DNA of 64,000 nucleotides from Deltaproteobacteria bacterium (GTDB lineage: Bacteria; Acidobacteriota; Thermoanaerobaculia; Multivoradales; JAHZIX01), in contig JAHZIX010000052.1 in the NCBI GenBank assembly GCA_022601195.1, positions 186,001 through 250,000 of the forward strand. Reading direction: 5' to 3'. A program made the translations under genes and the position numbers. Below are positions 14,789 through 64,000 of the stretch, one piece after another. The notes below the pieces were generated by a model. It did not search any database and was not told where the DNA came from. It was given only the letters and a program-made list of their open reading frames with translations. Numbering within the stretch: position 1 is the first letter of the stretch; every line of letters starts with the position of its first letter.

Positions 14789-17188
14789 TCAGAACTCTTC
14801 TTCCAACACCCACAGCTGCCAATCCCCTGAGGGCGCGGGATAGGCAGCAGCTATTTCGAGGTACCCGGAGGTTGCTCTCAATGACGGTTCAGAGGAGATC
14901 AGGAGCCTCATCTTAGTTTCTCCCTCCGGCGGAGCAACAATGCGCACCGTGGCCCCGCCCCGAGCATCTTCCCCCTGCACGGAGAGGTTCCCCACCGGTT
15001 CCACGGCCCAGCCCTGGAGACTCTGGCGATGTGGCAAGTGGATGGAGACAAAGGCGGGGGTCTGATCGTAGGACAGAGTCACATCCACGGCGCTGCGAGA
15101 AACTCCCTTTTGGTCTCGGCCAGGGCGATAGAGGACTTTGCTAGAAAGAGGGGAGGATTCCACCTGCTTCAAGGGTTCTCCTCGAAGAGGCTCTGGGCAA
15201 GGGATGGTCTCGGAGGATTGAGCTACTTCCGGCCACTGGCGCCAGGGGGTCGACACTGGCAAGCAGGTTGCCTCCGCGGCGGTTTGGCCGCTGAAGATAG
15301 TGCGCACCCAAGGTGTCTCTGGTTCCTGCGGCTCTCGTGCCCCTCCTTGGAATGAATCAGTGGTCGACGACAGGCTAGAGCTGAAGAAAACGGCGACCAA
15401 GCAGGCGGCTGTCACAGTCGCAACGACACCGACCAGTCGGCGGGAGGACTGCCCTAGGCTCATGAAAGGAGCCCCCAGGAGCCCCGCAAAAGGCAACGCC
15501 AATAGGAGGCCGAGGAGCGGCAGGCGGGAAGGTGACATTAGAGACGCCGCCGGCACCACCAGGGGAGCCCACAAGAGCCCCAGCAACAACGCGAGCAAGA
15601 CAAGTCCGATGCGCCCCAGGGCCGTGCTCCCGAGAGGGGAATAAGGAGGCTTTTCAGGAGAGACCCTTGCCAAGAAAAGCAGCCAACAGCCCCAGAACAG
15701 GGACGCTGGAAACAGGGGCAGAACGAAGAGATAGCTGGCACTGGGAGCGACCAAGGAAACGGCTACCGTCAAGGCGGCCCACAGCCAGAGACCCGCCAAG
15801 CTGAAGGGAACGACTTCCTGTCGGCTTTCGGCCTTGGCACCGAACCAGGCGGCGAGAGCCGCACAACAGGATGCCGCTACCACCACGGCTACCAACGATC
15901 CACTGGGATATGCCGTGCCTAACCGACTGCCAATCCACAGCACCAGGCTACTTAGAGAACCACCCAGAGCGATCATCTGGACCAGAGCCACGAGACTACG
16001 CAGAAGGGCTCTGCGGTGCTCCCACTGGCGCACGGTGACCATCACGAGCAGTAGGAGCGAGATCACCAACAGAGCCCTCATTGCCTTCATAGGGATCACC
16101 TGAAAGCCGACCACCGGCACAGTGAAGAACACACTCTGCCCCGGAGAAGATGTGGGTGGAGGGAGCTTCGGGGCATGGGCCAAGTCGGAAGCGAGGGCCA
16201 AGACGGAGCTTCCGAGCCGTCCCAAGGTCTCTGCATCGAGGTCGTCAACGGCGTCCCCAGCGCCGTGATAGACCTCCCCTCCTCCCACCCAGGCGAAGTT
16301 GAGGCCGGAGATCTCCGGCTCCCCGAGAACGGCGAAGTCGGTGGCGTTGGGCAGCCAGGGGGCCAGGGCGTTGCCGAAGGAATACCCCTGGCAGCCGGGG
16401 CAGGCTTCCTGAACTCGTCGCAGTACGCCTAGGTCGGCACCACTCGTCTGGTAGAGCAAGGGGGAGCCGCGGTTGCCGCGAGCATCCAGATTGATCACCA
16501 CCGCCGTCTTGGTCAAGCCGGCAGCGCGGGCGTAAGCCTCGGCCCCCAGCAGGCCGTATTCCTCCAGGTCGCTAAACAGAACGGTCACCGGACTAAGAGG
16601 AGGAGGGCCCGCAGCGAGATGGCGTAGGGCTTGGAGCAGCACGGCAATTCCGGCCCCATCGTCCGCAGCTCCAGGGCTTCCAGGAACGGTGTCGTAGTGG
16701 GCTGCCAGGAGAAGCTCCGACCGGGGCGCTAGACCCCGCTGGGGCTTAGCATCGACCCCAGGCTCCGGCCCATGGCCTTCAGCTTGCAGCCGCCCCACGA
16801 CGTTATGAACCTGTCCCACCCACACTTCTCCCGGCAAAGCCGGCACAGCGATCCACTCCTGTTGCACCGAGACTTCCAGGCGGGGAGCTAGCTGGACCAG
16901 ATTCTCCAGCAGCATCTCTCGGGCTCGAATATGGTGGACCGTCCCGGGCACCCTGGGTTGGGAAGCGAAGGGGCGGAGAAAATCCAAGGCTTCCCCCACG
17001 GAGAAGGCACCCGCTTCGAAGGAGGTGCTGGAATTGGAGGCCTCCACAGGAGGAGTCTCCCGTAGGCTCGCGATTCCAGAAAGGCCGAGCCAGCCCCCGA
17101 ATGCCAAGGCAGCTAGGGTCGCCCAGGCAGTGAGACCTCTCAAGGCTGCCGCACCCCTGATCCTTCGCCTTCTACACGCCGAAACCAC
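14789..17188 (-). CDS. M28-family zinc aminopeptidase with multi-helix membrane domain
   Basis: A 799-residue protein. An N-terminal membrane helix (about 17-40) is followed by an M28 peptidase domain with the full dinuclear-zinc set: H164 (AAHYDTVPG), D176 (AADDGAG), E209/E210 (SDLEEYG), D235 (NLDARGN) and H308 (VYHGAGD). Residues about 365-640 hold roughly eight hydrophobic helices, and the last 150 residues form a polar domain rich in beta strands. This resembles ERMP1/Fxna-type membrane M28 enzymes, with the catalytic domain on the outer (periplasmic) side. The start codon lies 49 bases inside the preceding dehydrogenase gene, so it is translated with the NRPS accessory genes. It may mature the exported peptide or protect the producer; both are inferred from context only. 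Confidence 0.85.
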   Translation of the reverse strand: MVSACRRRRIRGAAALRGLTAWATLAALAFGGWLGLSGIASLRETPPVEASNSSTSFEAGAFSVGEALDFLRPFASQPRVPGTVHHIRAREMLLENLVQLAPRLEVSVQQEWIAVPALPGEVWVGQVHNVVGRLQAEGHGPEPGVDAKPQRGLAPRSELLLAAHYDTVPGSPGAADDGAGIAVLLQALRHLAAGPPPLSPVTVLFSDLEEYGLLGAEAYARAAGLTKTAVVINLDARGNRGSPLLYQTSGADLGVLRRVQEACPGCQGYSFGNALAPWLPNATDFAVLGEPEISGLNFAWVGGGEVYHGAGDAVDDLDAETLGRLGSSVLALASDLAHAPKLPPPTSSPGQSVFFTVPVVGFQVIPMKAMRALLVISLLLLVMVTVRQWEHRRALLRSLVALVQMIALGGSLSSLVLWIGSRLGTAYPSGSLVAVVVAASCCAALAAWFGAKAESRQEVVPFSLAGLWLWAALTVAVSLVAPSASYLFVLPLFPASLFWGCWLLFLARVSPEKPPYSPLGSTALGRIGLVLLALLLGLLWAPLVVPAASLMSPSRLPLLGLLLALPFAGLLGAPFMSLGQSSRRLVGVVATVTAACLVAVFFSSSLSSTTDSFQGGAREPQEPETPWVRTIFSGQTAAEATCLPVSTPWRQWPEVAQSSETIPCPEPLRGEPLKQVESSPLSSKVLYRPGRDQKGVSRSAVDVTLSYDQTPAFVSIHLPHRQSLQGWAVEPVGNLSVQGEDARGGATVRIVAPPEGETKMRLLISSEPSLRATSGYLEIAAAYPAPSGDWQLWVLEEEF

Positions 17189-18207
17189 TCCAGCAGCTCT
17201 GGCTTCAAGGGAATTCCATTCTGACCTCGATGGGCCGCGACTCGAGCTTCCTGGGCTCCTGGGGTCGACACCGATTCATCTCCCGACGGCTCTGAACCAT
17301 AGAACTGGCGTAACCAACTGCTGAGACGGCTTCGAAAGCGCTCTTCATCGCTGAAAGCCCCGATGTTGAGGGCAAGAAAGAAGTGGGAAACTCGGCGGCC
17401 TCGATCATAGGGAGGCGCAAAAAGGTGGCTGAGCTCATCGTCCAAAGGCTCCTGGGCCAGCAAGGCACAGAGCAAGGACACCGCCATGCCCAGGCCCTGC
17501 CCTTTGTAGCCCCCCAAAGGCAGCAGAGCCGAGGGCGACCCGGCTTCAGTGGATGCACAATCTTGGCCGGTGGCATCTACCGCCCACCGAGGTTCCAGGG
17601 GCCGGCCCTCCTCGCGGAAGATCTTGGTACAGGAATAGGAAACTTGACTGGTAGCCATATCGAGGCAGAAGACGTCGTCCCCTTCCCCGGCCACAGCGCA
17701 GCTAATGGGATTGGTGCCGAGCAGCGCCTCGACGCCCTGAAAAGGAGCCACCAGAGCATCGCTGTTGGTGCAGCACAGACCGATCAACCCCTGCCTGGCC
17801 AGCCATAGGGTGAAGGCCGAAGCAGGCCCGAAGTGATTGGAGTTACGCACCACGACAGCTCCGACCCCGTGATTCCGGGCCAGCTCTGTGGCTCGCTGGC
17901 AGGCCGTCCGCCCAGCCACCAGGCCCAAGGCGCTACCTGCGTCCAGCAGGTGGGCACTGGAATAGTTCTCCTGCCAAGTCATTTGAGGGCGCACCGCCGC
18001 CCGGCCGCCGTCGAGCTCTTTCAAGTAGGTGGGAAAGAGCCGCACACCATGGGTATCGACGCCGCGCAGAGATGCCTCCAACAAGCCCTCGACCACCGCT
18101 GCCTGATGTTCCGGAGACAATCCCCGACTGGCAAGGGCTCGGGTCATCACCGCCTCGAGCCAGTCCGCACCCACCGCCGTGGCACCCGCCGGTTCCCCCA
18201 CAGGCAT
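17140..18207 (-). CDS. Ldh_2 family NAD(P)H-dependent oxidoreductase
   Basis: A 355-residue protein with the signatures of the malate/L-sulfolactate dehydrogenase (Ldh_2) family: RGVDTHGVR (49-57), NSNHFG (122-127, catalytic His 125), GTNPIS (164-169) and LGGYKGQGL (231-239). Members reduce 2-oxo acids or cyclic imines; they include malate, ureidoglycolate and 2,3-diketogulonate enzymes and the delta1-piperideine-2-carboxylate/pyrroline-2-carboxylate reductase DpkA. In this operon it follows two PLP aminotransferase-fold enzymes, so reducing an oxo acid or cyclic imine into an NRPS building block is the best guess. Its ATG overlaps the preceding stop in a TAATG junction. Length is normal for the family. 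Confidence 0.85.
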   Translation of the reverse strand: MPVGEPAGATAVGADWLEAVMTRALASRGLSPEHQAAVVEGLLEASLRGVDTHGVRLFPTYLKELDGGRAAVRPQMTWQENYSSAHLLDAGSALGLVAGRTACQRATELARNHGVGAVVVRNSNHFGPASAFTLWLARQGLIGLCCTNSDALVAPFQGVEALLGTNPISCAVAGEGDDVFCLDMATSQVSYSCTKIFREEGRPLEPRWAVDATGQDCASTEAGSPSALLPLGGYKGQGLGMAVSLLCALLAQEPLDDELSHLFAPPYDRGRRVSHFFLALNIGAFSDEERFRSRLSSWLRQFYGSEPSGDESVSTPGAQEARVAAHRGQNGIPLKPELLEWFRRVEGEGSGVRQP

Positions 18208-19526
18208 TAGCTTTCCTCCAAACGAGACCGTAGGAAGCGGGAGAAGCGATCGATGGCGGTATCGATTTGGGCCGGGGTCACGTAGCTGAAGGAGAAACGC
18301 ACTTGGTGATGGGCGCTACCGGCGCGAGAAAAGAAGGACATGGGGCAACAGATCAGCCCGTATTGGTCGGCACAAACCTCCAGGCAACTCAAATCGAAGG
18401 GGAAAGGCAATTCCACCGTCATGAAAAATCCACCACCGGGACGGTTCCAACTCACCCCTGGCAGATCTCCCAGGTAGCGATCCAGACTTTTCAGCAAGGC
18501 ATCCCGGTTGCGCCGGTAGAACTCGACCTTCGGCGCCACCACCGGTTTCAAAGAGCCCTCGTGGCGCAGAAGAATCCCCCCCGCCACCGCTTGCATGAGA
18601 GGGGAGGTGGTGACCGTGGTCAAGCTTTTTACCTTGGACATCTGCTCCGCCAGAAGCCCTCCCCCGGATTCTTCCGCTACCGGCTGATCGGCCACCAGAT
18701 ACCCCACCCGCAGCCCAGGGAAAAGGGTCTTGGAGAAGGTCCCGAGGTAAATGACCGTGGCCTCCTGGTCGAGGGATTTCAAGGTCGGTGCCGGGTCATC
18801 GTCGAAAGAAAATTGGCCGTAGGGATTGTCCTCGAAAATCAACAAATCTTGTTCCCGGGCGGCAGTCAACAGACGGTGACGATCCGCCAGACTAAGGCGG
18901 GTTCCCAAGGGATTGTTGAAGTCCGGAATGTCGTACAGGGCCCGAGGCCGCAGACCTTCCCGCCGCAGCTTCTCCGCTGCCGCCACCACCTTCTCCGCCT
19001 GAAGGCCCTGGCCACCGGTGAGCACCGGTTCGACTCGGATGCCGAGAATGTCCGCTAGACCGGTGATGCCGATGTAGGTCGGATCGCTGGCCAGAAGCAC
19101 ATCCTTGCCGGGCTCGAAGAGGGAGAGCAACAGCACCAACATCGCTTCCTGGCAGCCAGCGGTAACGGCGATAGAAGCCTCGGGCACCCGGATCCCTTCA
19201 TCGACTTCCAAATGACTGGCAATGAGATCCCGGATGATGCCGTTGGTCTTGTTGTATTGGCCTAGATCGTCCCGTACTCGCCCCTCGGAAAGACCTGTCT
19301 GTTGGCTCCGATACGCCACGTAGCGATCCATCTCGGCCAAGCTGGCGGACAGGTCAAAGAGCTCCTCCGCCGGACGACCCGGAGCCAGGGAAATGGCTTC
19401 GGGGTACTGCATGACCACCTCGTTGAGGAAGTTCATGACGTTGAGGGAAGGCAATTGGAAACAATCCTTGACGACCATACCCGGTACCTCAGCAAGTTCG
19501 ACGGCAGGTTTTTCAGTGACTTTCAT
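18207..19526 (-). CDS. HpgT-like class I aminotransferase (PLP, fold type I)
   Basis: A 439-residue PLP enzyme. Visible motifs are ISLAPGRP (45-52), the substrate/cofactor Asn in PDFNNPLG (201-208), EDNPYG with the PLP-pyridine Asp at about 233, the Schiff-base lysine K266 in LGTFSKTLFPGLRVGY, and a C-terminal VRFSFSY segment with the carboxylate-binding Arg. The order and spacing, including MNFLNEVVMQYPEAISLAPGRP near the N-terminus and the PMSFF segment near the C-terminus, resemble HpgT, the aminotransferase that makes hydroxy- and dihydroxyphenylglycine. LysN and valine-pyruvate transaminases share the subgroup. It probably installs or removes the alpha-amino group of an NRPS precursor. 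It starts 55 bases after the VioD-like gene and its stop overlaps the next ATG by one base. Confidence 0.8.
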   Translation of the reverse strand: MKVTEKPAVELAEVPGMVVKDCFQLPSLNVMNFLNEVVMQYPEAISLAPGRPAEELFDLSASLAEMDRYVAYRSQQTGLSEGRVRDDLGQYNKTNGIIRDLIASHLEVDEGIRVPEASIAVTAGCQEAMLVLLLSLFEPGKDVLLASDPTYIGITGLADILGIRVEPVLTGGQGLQAEKVVAAAEKLRREGLRPRALYDIPDFNNPLGTRLSLADRHRLLTAAREQDLLIFEDNPYGQFSFDDDPAPTLKSLDQEATVIYLGTFSKTLFPGLRVGYLVADQPVAEESGGGLLAEQMSKVKSLTTVTTSPLMQAVAGGILLRHEGSLKPVVAPKVEFYRRNRDALLKSLDRYLGDLPGVSWNRPGGGFFMTVELPFPFDLSCLEVCADQYGLICCPMSFFSRAGSAHHQVRFSFSYVTPAQIDTAIDRFSRFLRSRLEES

Positions 19527-19581
19527 AGCGATCTCAGAAGATCCAGGTTCCGGACCTAGGCCCCAAACCCCAACCTCCGAC

Positions 19582-20703
19582 TCAGGCTTTGGCCAACTCC
19601 CGGTCCATCATGGTGGCGAGGCGTTCCAGGCCTCCCTCCAGATTCTTCCGCGAACCACCGAAGCCAAGGCGCACGTGGGAAGGGTGACGAAAGCAAATAC
19701 CCGGCACCAACAGCACCCGGTATTCCAGAGCCAGCTTGTGACACAAAGCCTCAACATCCAGTTCCTCGGGAAAGCGTGGAAAACCGGACACCCCTCCGCG
19801 CGGCAGGGTCCACTGAATCCAATCCCTATGCTCGCTGATCCAGGAGTCCAACACCGCACGGTTCTGGCGCGCCTGCTCGCGGCGCGGAGCGAGGAGCTTG
19901 TCGGGGTTTTCGAACACCTTGCGGGCCACGAACTCCACCAGAGGTGACAGATGTAGAAGGGTGTAGTCCCGCAGCAGCACGAACTTTTCTAAGACTTCCG
20001 GCGCCGCCAGGCACCAACCCACCCGCAATCCAGGCAATCCATAGGCCTTTGACATGGTACCCATGGAAATGACTCGTTCGTATTCCAGAACCGGCTCCGG
20101 TAGCTTCGGTTGATCATAGACCAGCTCGGTGAAGGCACCGTCCCACACCAGGTAAGCTCCGACCTCTCGGCAGCGCCCAATGAGCTCCTGCTGCTCGGCT
20201 GCGTCAAGGGTCGCCCCGGTGGGATTGTGAGGGAAGTTAACCACCACCATCTTGGTGTTGGGAGTCAGCAGATGATCTAAATCTGCCAAGTCCGGCTGGA
20301 AACCGTTCTCGCTGCGCATGGGCCAACGTTTGAGCTGGCAGCCGACAGCGGCAGCCACGGCGTAGAGCTGTTGGTAGAAGGGATCCAGCACCAACACCTC
20401 GTCACCGGCCTCCAACAATCCCGTCATGATGAGGAAATTGGCTTCCGTGGAACCATGGGTGACCATCACCCGCTGCGAATCTCCCCCGGTGTAGAGGTTG
20501 GCGAGGGATTGGCGAACCGTGCTGCCGCCGAGGGTCTCGCTATCGTGAAAGACGATGTCATCCAGCTCCTCCAGGTCGATGCCCAGGAGGCCGCGGATCT
20601 CTGCCATGGAAAAATCTTCTACGCCACTGCTACCGATGTCGAAATCGACCTCAAAATAATATTTCCGCATCCAATCTTCCAACAGCGCCTGCTCGAATTT
20701 CAT
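19582..20703 (-). CDS. Capreomycidine synthase (VioD)-like PLP enzyme
   Basis: A 373-residue fold-type I PLP protein. The sequence closely follows what I remember of VioD, the enzyme that cyclises 3-hydroxy-arginine to capreomycidine: LEDWMRKYYFEVDFDIGSS near residues 8-26, VTHGSTEANF (81-90), RSENGFQPDL (130-139), VVNFPHNPTGA (154-164), LVWDGAFTEL (185-194), MGTMSKAYGLPGLRVGW (214-230, Schiff-base K219) and SPLVEFVA. VioD acts by beta-elimination and ring closure. No arginine hydroxylase (VioC) lies in this window, so the substrate may be different or hydroxylated elsewhere. ATGA overlap with the ABC-exporter stop indicates translational coupling. Aminotransferase activity is the alternative. 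Confidence 0.78.
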   Translation of the reverse strand: MKFEQALLEDWMRKYYFEVDFDIGSSGVEDFSMAEIRGLLGIDLEELDDIVFHDSETLGGSTVRQSLANLYTGGDSQRVMVTHGSTEANFLIMTGLLEAGDEVLVLDPFYQQLYAVAAAVGCQLKRWPMRSENGFQPDLADLDHLLTPNTKMVVVNFPHNPTGATLDAAEQQELIGRCREVGAYLVWDGAFTELVYDQPKLPEPVLEYERVISMGTMSKAYGLPGLRVGWCLAAPEVLEKFVLLRDYTLLHLSPLVEFVARKVFENPDKLLAPRREQARQNRAVLDSWISEHRDWIQWTLPRGGVSGFPRFPEELDVEALCHKLALEYRVLLVPGICFRHPSHVRLGFGGSRKNLEGGLERLATMMDRELAKA

Positions 20704-22421
20704 CGTCTCTCCCCACCTTCCGTCGTCTCCGGAGTTTCTTGTGATGTCGAGGACACCGATGTCGAGGGCACTGCTGGTGAAGACTCGGGCGCCTCGAGCC
20801 CCTGCTCCACTAGCTGGCCATATTCCAGCTTGATGATTCGATCCGCCACGCCGTAGTAGCGATCGTCATGGCTGATCACCAACACCAATTTGCCACGCTC
20901 TTTGAGAGCCGGCAACAGGCGGTGGTAGAAAACCCTCTTGAATTCCGGATCTTGGTCCGCCGCCCATTCGTCGAAGAGAAAGATGGGCGCATCTTCCAAA
21001 TAAGCATTGAGCAGGGCGAGACGCTTCCGTTGTCCCTGGGAGAGATCGATGGTGGAGAGCTGCCCCTGCTCCACTCGAACCTTGTGCTGCAAGCGCAGCA
21101 GCTCCAGATATTCGCTAGCGCGGGCGTCCAGGTCTGGGGAGTCGACTCCCAACAACTTCTCGAATAGATGGAAGTCAGAAAAGACCGGCGAGAACATCTG
21201 GCGATAGTCGTCCAGATCCTCCTTCGTTTGCACCTTTCCATCCACCAGAATTCGCCCCCCTTCCGGTGGATAGAGCCCGAGGATCAGCTTGGCCAGAGTG
21301 GTCTTGCCACTGCCGTTGCCACCGACGATGAACACCAGCTCCCCCGCCTCGAAGCTCAAATTCAAGGGACCGAGGCTGAAGGCATGTTCCTCCCCCTCCA
21401 CCTGATAGGTGTGATGCAGGTGGTCCAGTTGGAGGGTCTTCAAAGGCGTCTGGAGCGAACGGCCCCCCTCCGGGCTCAGCTCTTCCGGATCCTTGGAAAG
21501 GGAGATCCCCAGGCGCTCGACCTTGCGCACCGCCACATCCGCTTCGGTCAGCGTAGGCATACCGTTGAGCACCGCCTGGAGGGGAGTCAACATGTAGAGC
21601 AGCACCATGGAGATACTGGCGTAGGTCTGCTCCGGCAGACCGGGCATGCGACCGGGAACCCAGAAGGCGAGAATTCCCAAGACGACGAAGAACAGCAGGC
21701 TGCCCCAGCTGGCGGCGGCGATGAAGATCTTCATGGCGGAGAGGCGGAAGTCCCGCAGGTTCACCGCGCTGGTCTCCAAGCCGGACTCGAAGCCGGCCCT
21801 CTTGATGCGGTTCATTTTCAGCTCCTTAGTGCCCTGGGTGGCCCCTTCGAAGAAACTGAACAATTCATCTTCTACTTCCCGGGCCAACTCCTGGCGCTTG
21901 ATGCCCGCCAGCATGGGTAGTTGGTAGGACAGCGCTCCGATGACCACGAAGACCAGAACCAGAATCAGCAAGGGCCAGGAGAGCCAGCCTATATAGGCCA
22001 GGGAAGCGATCACCACGGCGAAGTTGATGAAGAATACCGGCACCGCCGTCAGGGCATCCGTCACCGAACCGATGTCCTCCGTCAACGCCACCAATAGGCG
22101 ATGGGACCCCAGCTCCTCCAGCTGCCGCAAGGGGGAGCGGAGAATCCTCTGGGTCAGCTGCACCTGAAGCTGGCAGGAAGCGTAGGCACCGAGCTTGGTC
22201 AGGGTGTAGGAGGCGACGAACCTCATCACCGCTGCCAACGGCAACAGCAACACAAAGGCGATAACCGCCCGGCGATCGTTCCACACCCCTTCCCCAAAGA
22301 GTGCCTCGTTGACCAAGAAGAGCAGCGTGGTGCTCAGCAGCCCTCCAAGGCATCCGAAGAGGATGGCGTAGCCGAGAATGCCTCGACTGGAATATTTCTT
22401 TAGTACCGCGAACAATCTCAT
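20700..22421 (-). CDS. Cyclic-peptide export ABC transporter (SyrD/PvdE type)
   Basis: A 573-residue half-transporter with an N-terminal six-helix membrane domain (about 1-310) fused to an ATPase domain. The ATPase has Walker A GGNGSGKTT (K373), signature LSQGQRKRL and Walker B IFLFDEWAADQDP, where the E-W-A-A-D-Q-D-P run is typical of SyrD/PvdE exporters of nonribosomal lipopeptides and pyoverdine. It would homodimerise in the inner membrane and move the NRPS product to the periplasm. It starts 103 bases after the NRPS-B stop, and its own stop overlaps the next ATG. The serine/threonine-rich C-terminus contains a duplicated 15-bp unit. The start has GGTGAG six bases upstream. Confidence 0.9.
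   Translation of the reverse strand: MRLFAVLKKYSSRGILGYAILFGCLGGLLSTTLLFLVNEALFGEGVWNDRRAVIAFVLLLPLAAVMRFVASYTLTKLGAYASCQLQVQLTQRILRSPLRQLEELGSHRLLVALTEDIGSVTDALTAVPVFFINFAVVIASLAYIGWLSWPLLILVLVFVVIGALSYQLPMLAGIKRQELAREVEDELFSFFEGATQGTKELKMNRIKRAGFESGLETSAVNLRDFRLSAMKIFIAAASWGSLLFFVVLGILAFWVPGRMPGLPEQTYASISMVLLYMLTPLQAVLNGMPTLTEADVAVRKVERLGISLSKDPEELSPEGGRSLQTPLKTLQLDHLHHTYQVEGEEHAFSLGPLNLSFEAGELVFIVGGNGSGKTTLAKLILGLYPPEGGRILVDGKVQTKEDLDDYRQMFSPVFSDFHLFEKLLGVDSPDLDARASEYLELLRLQHKVRVEQGQLSTIDLSQGQRKRLALLNAYLEDAPIFLFDEWAADQDPEFKRVFYHRLLPALKERGKLVLVISHDDRYYGVADRIIKLEYGQLVEQGLEAPESSPAVPSTSVSSTSQETPETTEGGERR
20743..20772. repeat. 15-bp tandem duplication in the ABC exporter tail
   Basis: Units at 20743-20757 and 20758-20772 differ at two positions. 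They are in frame and encode the Ser/Thr/Val-rich C-terminal tail. Confidence 0.75.
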
Positions 22422-22524
22422 TTGAACTCACCCATCTGGATTCACTCCCACATTTCCGTGACTACCGCTTCCGTGCCTACTGTTTCCGCACCTATTGCTT
22501 CCGAACCTGCTACTTCCGTGCCTG

Positions 22525-43368
<20,844 letters not shown>

Positions 43369-43404
43369 AGCCGTTCTAACCCTTCTACCTTCCCGTCCCT
43401 ACCG

Positions 43405-64000
<20,596 letters not shown>

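Overview
This is a GC-rich bacterial window dominated by a giant nonribosomal peptide synthetase (NRPS) locus on the minus strand. Secreted proteins with Sec signal peptides, an IPTL-CTERM-type sorting tail, an M12B-like metalloprotease and DUF11-type repeats suggest a Gram-negative, surface-elaborating bacterium. Acidobacteriota or a similar soil or marine lineage is my guess, but no rRNA or housekeeping marker is present, so taxonomy is only suggestive.

Left part (1-5.2 kb): a truncated secreted beta-propeller gene (-); a secreted metzincin protease (+); a DHA3-type MFS exporter (-) divergent from an ArsR-like winged-helix regulator (+), with palindromes in the shared promoter region; a strong hairpin terminator sits between the protease and exporter genes. 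Middle part (5.2-14.8 kb): a 2,394-residue secreted protein of 18 DUF11-like repeats ending in an IPTL-CTERM-like tail; a SEC-C zinc-motif protein; a ParE/RelE toxin with a 66-residue antitoxin whose GTG start is set by a strong ribosome binding site.

Right part (14.8-64 kb): one apparent minus-strand operon, read from 64 kb downwards. NRPS-A (over 6,860 aa, 5' end outside the window) has E-(C-A-T-E)x4. NRPS-B (6,947 aa) has (C-A-T)x6-TE. They are followed by a SyrD/PvdE-type cyclic-peptide ABC exporter, a capreomycidine-synthase (VioD)-like PLP enzyme, an HpgT-like aminotransferase, an Ldh_2-family NAD(P)H oxidoreductase and a membrane-anchored M28 peptidase. Most downstream genes overlap by 1-49 bases, which suggests translational coupling.

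Reading the ten adenylation domains by hand gives a product of at least 11 residues: five consecutive D-residues, three of them from identical acidic-pocket A domains (probably basic side chains), the fifth from a hydroxyphenylglycine-like pocket, then Tyr/beta-OH-Tyr-like, Ile/Val-like, aliphatic, Val, Ala and one unassigned residue, released by a terminal thioesterase. I infer a cationic, probably cyclic peptide with at least one unusual amino acid made by the downstream enzymes. Two features stand out: all four C domains of NRPS-A have HQxxxDG in place of HHxxxDG, and 15-bp (five-codon) tandem duplications recur in unrelated genes and spacers across the window.
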